A stretch of 64,000 bases of DNA from Cytophagales bacterium UBA2561 (GTDB taxonomy: Bacteria > Bacteroidota > Bacteroidia > Cytophagales > Thermoflexibacteraceae). The notes below the pieces were generated by a model. That model saw only the letters and a list, made by a program, of their open reading frames with translations. It had not been told where the DNA came from and made no database searches. The stretch covers positions 1 to 64,000 of the forward strand of contig DDLX01000028.1 in NCBI GenBank assembly GCA_002340355.1, written 5' to 3'. Numbering within the stretch: position 1 is the stretch's first letter; every line of letters begins with the position of its first letter. Position numbers and translations under genes: made by a program. Shown here piece by piece: positions 16,017-25,162 of this stretch.

Positions 16017-16529
16017 ATGAAAATCACGATTTCAGGAATGTTTACTACACCACAGAAGAAGTTTGATTTATCAAGCCCTTATCTCAATTTATTGAAAGAT
16101 GAAACGACAAAAAATATCCTTCAAAGATATCCTTTTAACAATGTTAAGGCAGAGGAATTAGAAATTTATATTTGTACAGATGGTAGTAACGCAAAAAGCT
16201 CGATTCAGCAAATTAGGAATAAAAATCCGAATGAATATTTGACCTTTCATTTTTGGATTTCTTATCCTAAAGTGGTCAAACAAGTAACGGAAAAGCTTTT
16301 TGTAGATATGGATTTGGAGGCATTCACCAATGAGTTTTTTGTTTGTTTAAAGGAAGTGTTAACTCTTCATCAAATTCCTGTCGATACTTTTGAATTGGCT
16401 CAAAATTCAGTTCTTGAAACACTACAAAGCAATTCGAAGAAATATACGTATCCTTTTAATGAAAAAGAAGGAAAGTTAAGACTAAAAATGCGAGCTATAT
16501 TAGATAAAGCTAAACAACAAACAGCCTGA
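16017..16529 (+). CDS. Unknown protein, partner of the GIY-YIG gene
   Basis: This 170-residue cytoplasmic protein is not one I recognise. The first half looks beta-rich (MKITISGMF, LEIYICTDGS, YLTFHFWISYP) and the second helical (FTNEFFVCLKEVLTLHQIP, FELAQNSVLETLQ, LRLKMRAILDKAKQQ). It is in one operon with the GIY-YIG gene. The arrangement mirrors 7756/8347: a small nuclease-like protein followed within 6 bases by a 150-170-residue protein, as in toxin-immunity pairs. That role is only a guess. Confidence 0.5.
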   Translation: MKITISGMFTTPQKKFDLSSPYLNLLKDETTKNILQRYPFNNVKAEELEIYICTDGSNAKSSIQQIRNKNPNEYLTFHFWISYPKVVKQVTEKLFVDMDLEAFTNEFFVCLKEVLTLHQIPVDTFELAQNSVLETLQSNSKKYTYPFNEKEGKLRLKMRAILDKAKQQTA

Positions 16530-16585
16530 AAATCAAAGTACTAAATTAATAGAATTCTATTTTGTAATATTTGTTTACTCAAACC

Positions 16586-16612
16586 TTTGACAAAGTATAA
16601 AACTCTGTCAAA
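16586..16612. terminator. Convergent-gene terminator hairpin
   Basis: TTTGACAAAGT pairs with ACTCTGTCAAA with one mismatch around a 5-nt loop, between the convergent genes ending at 16529 and 16641. Confidence 0.5.
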
Positions 16613-16640
16613 AGCTTGGTAAGTAAAAAAAACATATAAT

Positions 16641-19526
16641 TTATTCATAATCAGAGATTGGCGCACAACTACAAAACAAATTTCTGTCTCCATAAGCACT
16701 ATCAATTCGATTAACCGAGACCCAAAATTTATTAGCTTTGACCCATGACAATGGAAATACGGCTTTTTCTCTTGAGTAGGGTCTGTCCCAAACTTCTGCA
16801 GTTACTTCAGAAGCCGTATGTGGCGCATTCTTCAAAAGGTTATTTTCAGGGTTTGCTTTTCCGTCTTCAATTTCTTGAATTTCGTGTCGAATGGCTATCA
16901 TCGCCTCACAAAAACGATCTAATTCTGCTTTCGATTCACTTTCTGTTGGCTCAATCATCAACGTCCCAGCTACAGGAAAGGAAACAGTTGGCGCATGAAA
17001 TCCATAATCCATTAATCGTTTGGCAACATCTTCCACCTCAATATTGGCTGATTTTTTAAACTGTCGAAAATCAACAATCATTTCATGAGCGCAACGTCCA
17101 TTTTTACCCAAATATAGAATGGGATAATGTGGTATCAATCGATCTTTCAAATAATTGGCATTCAAAATAGCTCCTTTGGTGGCTTGCGTCAAACCTTCTG
17201 CTCCTGCCATAGCAATATAAGCATAGGAAATTGGCAAAATCCCAGCACTGCCAAAGGGAGCAGAGGAAACGGCTGTTATGGGGCTTTGACCGCCCGTTTT
17301 TCGGAAAATATGACCTGATAAAAATGGGGCTAACTTTGCATTAACTCCAATGGGTCCCATACCTGGACCACCTCCACCATGTGGAATACAAAACGTTTTG
17401 TGCAAATTCAGGTGGCAAACATCTGCTCCAATTTCGGCTGGACTGGTCAAGCCTACTTGGGCATTCATATTTGCCCCGTCCATATAAACGTAACCTCCCG
17501 CTTGGTGAATGATTTCACAAATCTCTTTGATTTCTTCTTCAAAAACACCATGCGTAGAAGGGTAAGTGACCATCAATGATGAAAGTTCATTTTGGTATTT
17601 TTCTACTTTACTATTTAAATCAGTAAGGTCAATATTTCCGTTTTCATCACATTTCACAATTACAACTTTCATTCCTGCCATAACTGCACTTGCAGGGTTT
17701 GTTCCGTGTGCAGACTGAGGAATCAAAGCAATATTTCGATGTGTATCGCCATTAGCTAAATGTGCTGCTCGAATAGTTAAAAGTCCTGCATATTCACCTT
17801 GCGCTCCTGAGTTGGGTTGCAATGAAACGGCATCAAAACCTGTGATTTCACAAAGCCATTTTTCCAAATTATCACAGAGCAAGTCATAACCTTTAGTCTG
17901 TGATTTTGGTGCAAAAGGATGAATTTGAGTAAGTTCAGGCAATGTAATTGGAATCATCTCCGAAGTTGCATTCAGTTTCATCGTACACGAACCCAAAGGT
18001 ATCATCGAATGAACCAAAGATAAATCTTTATTTTCTAAGGACTTCAAATACCGTAACATTTCATGCTCTGGATGGTAAGCAGTAAAGACGGGATGTGTCA
18101 AGAAATCCGAAGTTCGGGCTAAATTTTCAGAACTTCTTAAACGTAGATTTTGTGTTAATTCGTCAAGGTCAAAATCAAGTGTTTTTTTATTGGCTTTGGC
18201 AAAGATTTGAAGAATCTCTGAAATGTGGTAATTTCGAGTATTTTCATGAATAGATATACCAATAAAGTTTTCTTCAAAATAGCGGAAATTAACTTCATGT
18301 TTTTCAGCAAGCTCTCGAATTGTTTCTTTTTCACTTTCCGAAACCTTGATTTTTAAAGTATCAAAATAGGTCTGATGAACCACCTCAAAATTTACTTTCT
18401 GAAGTCCATCTGCTAATACTTGTGTCAATCCATGAATTCGTCCTGCAATTGTTCGAAGTCCGTTTGCTCCATGATAAATGGCATATGCCGCCGACATCAC
18501 TGCTAATAAAACTTGTGCTGTACAAATATTTGAGGTTGCTTTTTCTCTTCGAATGTGTTGCTCACGTGTTTGCAATGCCATGCGATAGGCGGGTTTTCCG
18601 TTTTTATCTTTAGAAAGCCCAATAATTCGACCAGGAATTTGCCGTTTATATTTCTCGTGAGTAGCAAAATATCCCGCATGAGGTCCTCCAAATCCGAGTG
18701 GAACACCAAATCTTTGAGAAGTACCTACTACAGCATCAGCTCCCATTTTGCTCGGTTCTTTCAATAAGACCAATGCCATCAAATCCGCCGCTACTGCCGT
18801 CCGAATATTTTGCTTTTGAGCTTTCGCAATAAAATCAGAATAGTCCAAAACCTGACCATCTTGAGCAGGATATTGCAATAAAACACCAAAATAAGTTTCG
18901 TCCGAAAAATCAAAGTTTTCATGTTTCCCAATTACTAACTCGACTCCCAAAGGCTCAGCTCGTGTTTTTAATACTTCGATGGTTTGAGGTAAACATAACT
19001 CACTGATAAAGAATTTAGTAGCTATTTTTCTTTGTTTTCCTTTGCGAGTGGCTAAAAATAAGGACATTGCTTCTGCTGCTGCCGTACCCTCGTCTAAAAG
19101 CGAGGCATTGGCAATTTCCATTCCCGTCAAATCAATGATAAGTGTTTGAAAATTGGCTAACATTTCCAAACGCCCTTGAGCAATTTCAGCTTGATAAGGA
19201 GTATAAGCTGTGTACCATCCTGGATTTTCTAAAATATTCCGTTGAATAACTGTTGGTACAGCACAATCGTGATAGCCTAAACCGATATAATTTTTAAAAA
19301 CTTTATTCTTTCGGGCAAGAGTTTGAATATCTGCTAAAAAACGAGTTTCACTTTTGGCTTTTGGTAAGCGAAGCGGTTGTTTGAGCCGAATACTTGGGGG
19401 GACAGTCTCATTAATCAATTGGTCTAATGATTCTACACCAACAACAGCTAGCATTTCTTGGATTTGCGTTTCGTTTGTCCCAATATGACGCACCGCAAAT
19501 GATTCTACATCGTGAATATTAAACAT
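16641..19526 (-). CDS. gcvP: Glycine dehydrogenase (decarboxylating), P protein
   Basis: This 961-residue P protein of the glycine cleavage system is the fused form in which both halves are present. It decarboxylates glycine on PLP and passes the aminomethyl group to the H protein lipoyl arm. Diagnostic parts are the start FAVRHIGTNETQIQEML, the middle motif SMIPLGSCTMKLNATSEM and the PLP-lysine region HLNLHKTFCIPHGGGGPGMGP. The length is normal. gcvT and gcvH are not in the window. No glycine-riboswitch-like structure is evident in the 310 bp before it. Confidence 0.97.
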   Translation of the reverse strand: MFNIHDVESFAVRHIGTNETQIQEMLAVVGVESLDQLINETVPPSIRLKQPLRLPKAKSETRFLADIQTLARKNKVFKNYIGLGYHDCAVPTVIQRNILENPGWYTAYTPYQAEIAQGRLEMLANFQTLIIDLTGMEIANASLLDEGTAAAEAMSLFLATRKGKQRKIATKFFISELCLPQTIEVLKTRAEPLGVELVIGKHENFDFSDETYFGVLLQYPAQDGQVLDYSDFIAKAQKQNIRTAVAADLMALVLLKEPSKMGADAVVGTSQRFGVPLGFGGPHAGYFATHEKYKRQIPGRIIGLSKDKNGKPAYRMALQTREQHIRREKATSNICTAQVLLAVMSAAYAIYHGANGLRTIAGRIHGLTQVLADGLQKVNFEVVHQTYFDTLKIKVSESEKETIRELAEKHEVNFRYFEENFIGISIHENTRNYHISEILQIFAKANKKTLDFDLDELTQNLRLRSSENLARTSDFLTHPVFTAYHPEHEMLRYLKSLENKDLSLVHSMIPLGSCTMKLNATSEMIPITLPELTQIHPFAPKSQTKGYDLLCDNLEKWLCEITGFDAVSLQPNSGAQGEYAGLLTIRAAHLANGDTHRNIALIPQSAHGTNPASAVMAGMKVVIVKCDENGNIDLTDLNSKVEKYQNELSSLMVTYPSTHGVFEEEIKEICEIIHQAGGYVYMDGANMNAQVGLTSPAEIGADVCHLNLHKTFCIPHGGGGPGMGPIGVNAKLAPFLSGHIFRKTGGQSPITAVSSAPFGSAGILPISYAYIAMAGAEGLTQATKGAILNANYLKDRLIPHYPILYLGKNGRCAHEMIVDFRQFKKSANIEVEDVAKRLMDYGFHAPTVSFPVAGTLMIEPTESESKAELDRFCEAMIAIRHEIQEIEDGKANPENNLLKNAPHTASEVTAEVWDRPYSREKAVFPLSWVKANKFWVSVNRIDSAYGDRNLFCSCAPISDYE

Positions 19527-19694
19527 TTATTTCTGTGTTTTTCTGTATTAATTACTCTGTTAAGATTGGTTTGACTAATAAAAACAAAGTTACACACAAG
19601 TTTTAGTGTAACAATTTCTTGAGATACTTTTCCTATTTTTTCTTGAAATTAATTATTTCTTAAGATGCCCATGAGGTTTCTTATTTTTTAAAAT

Positions 19695-19722
19695 TTTGAT
19701 TGAAAAAGTTCCCTTATCTTTG
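19695..19722 (+). promoter_or_regulatory. Promoter of the hybrid kinase gene
   Basis: TTTG at 19695-19698 and TATCTTTG at 19715-19722 are 16 bp apart, in the 310-bp gap between the divergent genes gcvP and the kinase. The ATG lies 115 bp further on. Nothing else is visible in the gap. Confidence 0.5.
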
Positions 19723-19836
19723 TTTCTGGTATGAAATTTCGTAGTTTAATACACCAAAATACACTTTTTTGTTAGGTATAATTTTTCTATAAAACCGACA
19801 AGTATTCCATAATTCATTGATAAATTGTATAGCATC

Positions 19837-21150
19837 ATGGAGGTTTCTCAACCTAATTTTAAAAAACTAAAGACTGTTTATTTTAAGCCAAAAATCCTAA
19901 TTGTTGATGACAAGCTTGAAAATTTATTTACCCTCCGTAAAGTACTCTCCGAATTAGAAGCCGAAGTGGTAGAAGCCGATAATGGAAATGATGCTTTAAT
20001 TGCAATCTTGAATCATGATTTTTCTTTAGTTATTTTAGATGTTCAAATGCCTGATATGGATGGCTACGAACTTGCTGAGCTTATCCGAAGTGAAGACCAA
20101 AATCGTTCACTTCCAATCATTTTTTTGTCAGCTGTTTTCTCAGATGAATTTCACGTTTTTAAGGGATATAAATCAGGAGCAGTTGATTTTATTACTAAAC
20201 CTTTTAATCCTGAAATTCTATTATTTAAGGTAAATACTTTTTTAGAATTAGCTCGACAAAGAGCCAAAATTTCGGCACAAAATGAGGAGTTAAATCATTC
20301 GCTGGCTGCTTTTGATTACGTTAATCAGAAGTTACAAGCCAAACAAGAGGAACTCAATCGGTTAAATGGTGAATTAGAAAAAAATAATCAAACATTAGAG
20401 ACGCGTGTCAAAGAACGTTCCGTAGAATTGTATAAGGTGAATCGGGAATTACGTCAAACAAATAAGGAACTAGATTTATTTATCTATCGGGCTTCCCATG
20501 ACTTGCGAGGTCCCGTAGCTACCCTAATCGGTTTGGCACAATTGGCGCAATTGGAAACTCAAGAAGTTACTAGTCAGACTTATTTCCAGAAAATTCAGTA
20601 TACTTCAGAGAAGATGTTGGGTTTATTGCAGAAGCTTGCAGCAATCAATATGATTAATGACGAAGTTGGTGAAACAACTAGATTGGACTTTATAGATTTA
20701 ATTGAGACGATTTTTGGAAAGCTCGCTTCTCAAGCCAATGCCCAAAATGTAAAATTAGATTATCAAATTTCATCTGTTATGAATTGCCATAAGTTTTCAA
20801 AATTACTTAAAATTATTATTCTGAATTTATTAGAAAATAGTATTGCTTTTAGAAATCCAGAAGCTGAGCAGTCGTATGCTAAGGTACGTATTCGTTCGGT
20901 AGGAAATTGTACAGAGATTATTGTAGAAGATAACGGTATTGGAATTCCAATTAAGTATGGCGATAAAATCTATGCGATGTTTTTTCGAGGAACGGTACTT
21001 TCCAAAGGAAACGGTTTGGGGTTATATTTGGTCAAAAAAGCCGTCCGAAAATTAGGCGGAGAGATTCGCCTAAAGAGTCGAGAAATGCAGTTTAGTAAAT
21101 TTTATGTAAGTATTCCCTGTCACTGTCAAGTCAATCCTAAAGTTTCCTAA
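19837..21150 (+). CDS. Response regulator-histidine kinase hybrid
   Basis: This protein of about 437 residues starts with a receiver domain: KILIVDDKLENL, the phosphoacceptor Asp in LVILDVQMPDMDGYEL and Lys in FITKPFNPE. A coiled coil (about 145-215) follows, then a HisKA domain with phospho-His in YRASHDLRGPVATL. The ATPase has NLLENSIAFRN (N box), IVEDNGIGIPIKYG and GNGLGLYLVKKAV. The receiver comes before the kinase and there is no membrane segment, so it is a cytoplasmic phosphorelay component. I prefer the ATG at 19837 to an in-frame TTG at 19825. The signal and the target are unknown. Confidence 0.92.
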   Translation: MEVSQPNFKKLKTVYFKPKILIVDDKLENLFTLRKVLSELEAEVVEADNGNDALIAILNHDFSLVILDVQMPDMDGYELAELIRSEDQNRSLPIIFLSAVFSDEFHVFKGYKSGAVDFITKPFNPEILLFKVNTFLELARQRAKISAQNEELNHSLAAFDYVNQKLQAKQEELNRLNGELEKNNQTLETRVKERSVELYKVNRELRQTNKELDLFIYRASHDLRGPVATLIGLAQLAQLETQEVTSQTYFQKIQYTSEKMLGLLQKLAAINMINDEVGETTRLDFIDLIETIFGKLASQANAQNVKLDYQISSVMNCHKFSKLLKIIILNLLENSIAFRNPEAEQSYAKVRIRSVGNCTEIIVEDNGIGIPIKYGDKIYAMFFRGTVLSKGNGLGLYLVKKAVRKLGGEIRLKSREMQFSKFYVSIPCHCQVNPKVS

Positions 21151-21236
21151 AGTTTTCGCTGCTTTCAGAAAGGTTTCTTAGGTTTTTCTTATTTTCACGC
21201 CGACAAAAACCTATCAATGACGTTTTATAAAGCAAT

Positions 21237-22400
21237 ATGGACATTATTGAAATTACTGAACCTGAACATATTAAGGAATTTTTAGAGTTTCCTGTTCGTT
21301 TGTATGCGAATGATTTTCATTGGGTACGCCCCTTGGATAATGATATCGAAAAGGTCTTTGACCGTAAACGCAATAAATTTTTTCGACACGGTGAGTGCAT
21401 CCGTTGGCTTTTGCAAGATAACGGCAAAACGGTAGGACGAGTGGCGGCATTTATTAACAAAAAAACTGTCAATCGAGACAATGACCAACCGACAGGAGGA
21501 ATGGGTTTTTTTGAGTGTGAAAAAAATCAAGAATATGCCTTTAAGTTGTTCGATACTTGTAAAGCATGGCTCGAAGAACGCGGCATGGAAGCAATGGATG
21601 GTCCCATTAATTTCGGAGAAAGAGATGAATGGTGGGGGTTATTAGTCAAAGGATTTTACCCACCTAATTATGGAATGAACTATAACTTTTCGTACTATCA
21701 AGAATTTTTTGAAAACTATGGTTTTCAGATGTATTTTGGGCAATATACTTATGGGCGGAAAATCTCTGAACCCTTGATTCAAAAGGTACACGACAAGTCG
21801 GAACGAGTTCGACAAAATCCTGACTATACTTTTGATCATCTCCATAAGAAAGAAATTGAACGATATACGGAAGACTTCCGAACTGTATATAATAAGGCGT
21901 GGGTTCGGCATTCGGGAGTAGGAGAAATGCCACGCGCTCAGGCTCGAAATATTATGAAAACCATGAAGCCCTTGATGGATGAAAAACTGGTTTTGTTTGC
22001 TTACTACAAAGGTGAGCCTGTTGCATTTTTTATTATGATTCCTGATTTAAACCAATTTTTGAAGACGATTAACGGAAATTTGGGCTGGGTTGAAAAAGCC
22101 AAATTTCTTTGGTTTAAACTTCGAAAAAAATTCACCAAAAATGTGGGTGTTGCCTTTGGTGTCGTTCCTGAACATCAAGGTAAGGGAGTCGAATCGGCAA
22201 TTGTAGTAGAGTACTCTAAATTTGCCCATACGCCCAATTACCAATATAAACACATGGAAATGAAGTGGATAGGTGATTTTAATCCAAAAATGATGCGAGT
22301 AGCTCAGGACGTAGGTGGATCAATTTACAAAACACATTACACCTATCGTAAACTATTTGATGAGACTAAGGAATTTAAGCGTTCTCCCATCATTGGTTAA
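21237..22400 (+). CDS. GNAT-fold acetyltransferase-like protein
   Basis: This 387-residue protein is of a family widespread in Bacteroidetes and usually annotated as hypothetical or GNAT. The C-terminal part holds the acetyl-CoA loop pattern in GVVPEHQGKGVESAIVVEYSKFA (about 303-325). The N-terminal part has conserved stretches such as NDFHWVRPLDNDIEKVFD and MDGPINFGERDEWWGLLV, typical of the family. There is no signal peptide. It lies 86 bp after the kinase gene on the same strand. The substrate is unknown. Confidence 0.75.
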   Translation: MDIIEITEPEHIKEFLEFPVRLYANDFHWVRPLDNDIEKVFDRKRNKFFRHGECIRWLLQDNGKTVGRVAAFINKKTVNRDNDQPTGGMGFFECEKNQEYAFKLFDTCKAWLEERGMEAMDGPINFGERDEWWGLLVKGFYPPNYGMNYNFSYYQEFFENYGFQMYFGQYTYGRKISEPLIQKVHDKSERVRQNPDYTFDHLHKKEIERYTEDFRTVYNKAWVRHSGVGEMPRAQARNIMKTMKPLMDEKLVLFAYYKGEPVAFFIMIPDLNQFLKTINGNLGWVEKAKFLWFKLRKKFTKNVGVAFGVVPEHQGKGVESAIVVEYSKFAHTPNYQYKHMEMKWIGDFNPKMMRVAQDVGGSIYKTHYTYRKLFDETKEFKRSPIIG

Positions 22401-22476
22401 AATTTCTGATAAAATTTTCGTATCTTTCTTTTGATTTTTCCGAAAATTTATTCTTGAACTTAAACATTTTAAACGT

Positions 22477-22818
22477 ATGGGATTTATTATTCGTCTTTTA
22501 GTTTCGGGACTAGCCGTTTTTGCAACTGCTTGGCTACTTCCAGGAGTACATGTAAGTGGATTTACCTCTGCGATTATTGTAGCTGTAGTTTTAGGTATTC
22601 TTAATGCGATCGTAAAACCTGTTATTCAGATACTTACATTGCCTCTGACGGTATTGACGTTGGGTTTATTTTTGTTGGTGATTAATGCAGGAATTGTCCT
22701 TTTAGCTGATTTCTTTTTATCAGGTTTCAAGGTTGATGGTTGGCTTTGGGCATTAATTTTCTCTTTTGTTGTAACGATTGTTTCTTCAGCTCTCGAAAAA
22801 GCCACAGGAAGGGATTAA
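22477..22818 (+). CDS. Phage-holin-family membrane protein (YvlD-like)
   Basis: This 113-residue protein has four hydrophobic segments (about 1-20, 26-50, 55-78, 86-108) and the family pattern GILNAIVKPVIQILTLPLTVLTLGLFLLVINAGIV. This is the four-helix 'mycobacterial phage holin' family, found in many bacterial chromosomes outside prophages, so the holin name should not be read as phage lysis. It is an inner-membrane protein of unknown role. Confidence 0.88.
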   Translation: MGFIIRLLVSGLAVFATAWLLPGVHVSGFTSAIIVAVVLGILNAIVKPVIQILTLPLTVLTLGLFLLVINAGIVLLADFFLSGFKVDGWLWALIFSFVVTIVSSALEKATGRD

Positions 22819-22843
22819 ATTATTTTATAAAATATGAAAAAAT

Positions 22844-22896
22844 AAGAGGTTGTTTAAATGAGGAGATGATCCCTCCACATTTTTAAACAACCTCTT
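22844..22896. terminator. Bidirectional terminator between holin-like gene and fabI
   Basis: A perfect 15-bp stem (AAGAGGTTGTTTAAA with its complement at 22882-22896) closes a loop containing its own small GGAG/CTCC-type pairing. It lies between two convergent genes. Confidence 0.8.
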
Positions 22897-22900
22897 TGTC

Positions 22901-23716
22901 TTATTCTTGATTTTCAAACATTTCTATTACTTCTTTCGTAATTCCTGTTGCTGAAAATCCACCATCATGATAAAGATTTTGCATAGTGACTTTTCGGGTA
23001 AGGTCAGAAAATAAAGAAATAATATAATCTGCACATTCTAAGGCACTTGCATTCCCAAGTGGGGACATTTTTTCGGCATAATTTAAAAATCCATCAAAAC
23101 CTTTGATACCCGTTCCTGCGGTAGTTGGTGTAGGCGATTGCGAAATGGTATTCACTCGAACATTTTTACTTTGTCCCAGTCGATATCCATAGCTTCGGGC
23201 AATGGATTCTAGAACTGCTTTAGCCTGCGCCATATCTCCATAATCGGGAAAAACTCGTTGTGCTGCAATGTAAGATAAAGCCACTACAGAAGCGTGTTCA
23301 TTCAAAGCATCTTGTTTTTCAGCAACTTGTAACATCTTATGAAACGAAATTCCTGAAATATCTAGCGTTTGTAAAAACCACTTATAATTGAGATTTCCAT
23401 AGTCTTTTTTCTTCCGTACATTAGGACTCATGCCAATCGAATGCAAGATAAAATCCAGTTTTCCGCCGAGTTGCTCGGTAGATTGTTCATATAATGTGAC
23501 TAAATCTTCGGACGAAGTGGCATCAGCAGGGATAACAGTGGCATCACATTTTTCAGCCAATTCATTAATTTTTCCCATTCTGAGCGCAACAGGAGCGTTG
23601 GTTAAGACAAATTGTGCGCCTTCTTCTTTGGCACGTTCAGCAACTTTCCACGCAATAGAATTTTCATCCAGTGCGCCCGTAATAATTCCACGTTTTCCTT
23701 GGAGCAAATTATGCAT
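22901..23716 (-). CDS. fabI: Enoyl-[acyl-carrier-protein] reductase (NADH)
   Basis: This 271-residue short-chain dehydrogenase-type reductase does the last step of each fatty-acid elongation cycle. It has the FabI-specific nucleotide loop (GKRGIITGALDENSIAWKVA instead of GxxxGxG) and the active-site pair Tyr-x6-Lys in DYGDMAQAKAVL. Further support is the region QSPTPTTAGTGIKGF near the substrate flap. The length is typical. It is a single gene ending at a shared terminator. Confidence 0.96.
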   Translation of the reverse strand: MHNLLQGKRGIITGALDENSIAWKVAERAKEEGAQFVLTNAPVALRMGKINELAEKCDATVIPADATSSEDLVTLYEQSTEQLGGKLDFILHSIGMSPNVRKKKDYGNLNYKWFLQTLDISGISFHKMLQVAEKQDALNEHASVVALSYIAAQRVFPDYGDMAQAKAVLESIARSYGYRLGQSKNVRVNTISQSPTPTTAGTGIKGFDGFLNYAEKMSPLGNASALECADYIISLFSDLTRKVTMQNLYHDGGFSATGITKEVIEMFENQE

Positions 23717-24013
23717 TATTCAGTAATTCTAAATGAATTGTTTAATTTCAAACTTGATTTAAGTCTTACAAAGGTAGAAACTGTATCTTTATTTTTTGGG
23801 ATTAAATAAGGGAATAAAGGGTTCTGCATTCCAAAAGTAGCGAAAAGTTGTCGAATTAAAAAGAGTGCATAAAGTTGCTTCTATTTAGAATTTTGTAAAA
23901 AAAATCGTCAAAAATAAAATTTTCCTAAAAAAATGCAGACATAGTTGTATTTTTAGAAAATCATTCTCACATTTGCGAGACACTTTTGAACACATTAAAA
24001 ATTCATCAATTAC

Positions 24014-24070
24014 ATGAATCTATTTTCTCTCCTTCTAATTATTGTGAGCTTACCGAAATATTTCGGATAA
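24014..24070 (+). CDS. Branched-chain amino acid leader peptide
   Basis: This short frame starts at ATG 24014 and encodes MNLFSLLLIIVSLPKYFG, 18 residues of which five are Leu, two Ile and one Val, eight in all and mostly consecutive. It lies 128 bp before ilvE and directly ahead of a competing hairpin set with a terminator. This is the layout of a ribosome-mediated attenuator, where shortage of charged Leu, Ile or Val tRNA stalls the ribosome on these codons. The reading is by analogy with enterobacterial ilv and leu leaders. Confidence 0.75.
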   Translation: MNLFSLLLIIVSLPKYFG

Positions 24071-24132
24071 GAGAGGAGAAAACATATCATATTTTGAAGC
24101 CCTTTCTGTCCGAATACAGAAGGGCTTTTTTT
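24027..24132 (+). promoter_or_regulatory. Transcription attenuator of the ilv genes
   Basis: Segment 1 (CTCTC at 24027-24031, inside the Leu codons) can pair with GAGAG at 24071-24075. The same region, AGAGAGG at 24070-24076, can instead pair with CCTTTCT at 24101-24107. That second pairing would break the terminator stem, in which AGCCCTTTCTGT (24098-24109) pairs with ACAGAAGGGCT (24116-24126) before seven T residues. A stalled ribosome would cover segment 1 and free the antiterminator. A 14-bp palindrome, CCGAAATATTTCGG, spans the end of the leader peptide at 24053-24066 and could be a pause hairpin. Confidence 0.72.
24098..24132 (+). terminator. Attenuator terminator before ilvE
   Basis: An 11-bp stem with one bulged T and a GC-rich base (AGCCC/GGGCT) is followed by TTTTTTT. 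It lies 66 bp before the ilvE start. Confidence 0.88.
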
Positions 24133-24197
24133 GTGATTTTTGATGTGCAAAAGACGTTAGATCAATAAATACATATAATCGTTAAATTCCAAGTGCC

Positions 24198-25088
24198 ATG
24201 TTTTATAATGAAAAATCTTACGTCTATCTAGACGGCGCATTAGTCAAAGCCTCAGAAGCAAAAATTAGTTTTTATGCCCAAAGTCTCAATTATGGCAATG
24301 CGGTGATTGAAGGGATTCGAGCTTATAAAACCGAAGAAGGCGCACGGATTTTTAAAGCCAAACAACATTTTGAACGTTTACAAAGATCAGCGAATATAAT
24401 GGGTTTGGATATTGAACTTGATCCCAAGCATTTGGAAGAAATGGCTTATGAATTATTGGAAATCAATCATTTAGAAAATGCTTATATTCGTCCTATTATT
24501 TTTACAGGCGACTCAATGGGCTTACGAGGATTGTCTAAAGCAAAGTTATTTATGGGTGTTTTCAAGTGGACGAATTATTTAGGAAAAAAACCTTTAAGAA
24601 CTTGTATTTCAAAGTACTGTCGTCCAAACTCAAAAACTTTTCCTATTGAAGCAAAAGTAAGTGGAACGTATGTTAATTCGATTTTGGCAGCCAATCATGC
24701 TACTAAAAATGGCTTTCACGAAGCTATTTTGAAAGACGACCAAGGAAATCTTGCACAAGGAACGGGTACGAATTTATTTATTGAAAAAAATGGTGAACTG
24801 TTTACTCCTAAACGTGGGTCTATTTTGCCAGGAATTACACGACAAACCATTATCGAAATTGCCGAGGAAGAGGATATTACCCTACATGAGGCTATGTTAA
24901 CCGAAGAGGATTTAAAAAATGCAGATGCGGCATTTTTGACGGGAACAGCCGCAGGGATTGTAGGTATTCAATCGGTAGATAAAACGGAGTTTTTGACTGA
25001 AGGAGATGAGCTGATCTATCCTAAATTAACACAACTTTATACTGATTTGCTCCGAAGTTCTTATAGTGAAAATTATACCATTATTTAA
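24198..25088 (+). CDS. ilvE: Branched-chain amino acid aminotransferase
   Basis: This 296-residue class IV PLP aminotransferase interconverts Leu, Ile and Val with their 2-oxo acids. The family layout is clear: start YVYLDGALVKASEAKISFYAQSLNYGNAVIEGIRAY, catalytic Lys in PIEAKVSGTYVNSI, and the phosphate-binding stretches LAQGTGTNLFIEKNGELFTP and LTGTAAGIVGI. The length is normal. It is the first gene after the attenuator and is followed 74 bp later by ilvD. Confidence 0.94.
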   Translation: MFYNEKSYVYLDGALVKASEAKISFYAQSLNYGNAVIEGIRAYKTEEGARIFKAKQHFERLQRSANIMGLDIELDPKHLEEMAYELLEINHLENAYIRPIIFTGDSMGLRGLSKAKLFMGVFKWTNYLGKKPLRTCISKYCRPNSKTFPIEAKVSGTYVNSILAANHATKNGFHEAILKDDQGNLAQGTGTNLFIEKNGELFTPKRGSILPGITRQTIIEIAEEEDITLHEAMLTEEDLKNADAAFLTGTAAGIVGIQSVDKTEFLTEGDELIYPKLTQLYTDLLRSSYSENYTII

Positions 25089-25162
25089 ATTTACAGTTTA
25101 ATATATAGAGTTAAAAAAATACTAAATATTTAAAAACTTACATAGGATAAAAATTGAACACT

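Noticed and set aside
16745..18767. Several open frames on the plus strand inside gcvP
   Set aside because: They are antisense shadows of a strongly conserved gene and have no protein-like motifs.
19527..19836. Glycine riboswitch before gcvP
   Set aside because: I could not find the paired aptamer-like conserved cores on the minus strand of this gap; it is short and AT-rich.
22477..22818. Prophage remnant because of the holin-family name
   Set aside because: This family is common in chromosomes outside phages, and no other phage gene is nearby.
23986..24168. 60-codon frame overlapping the ilvE leader region
   Set aside because: It starts with TTG, runs through the terminator hairpin and has no family-like features. 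The 18-codon frame at 24014 explains the region better.
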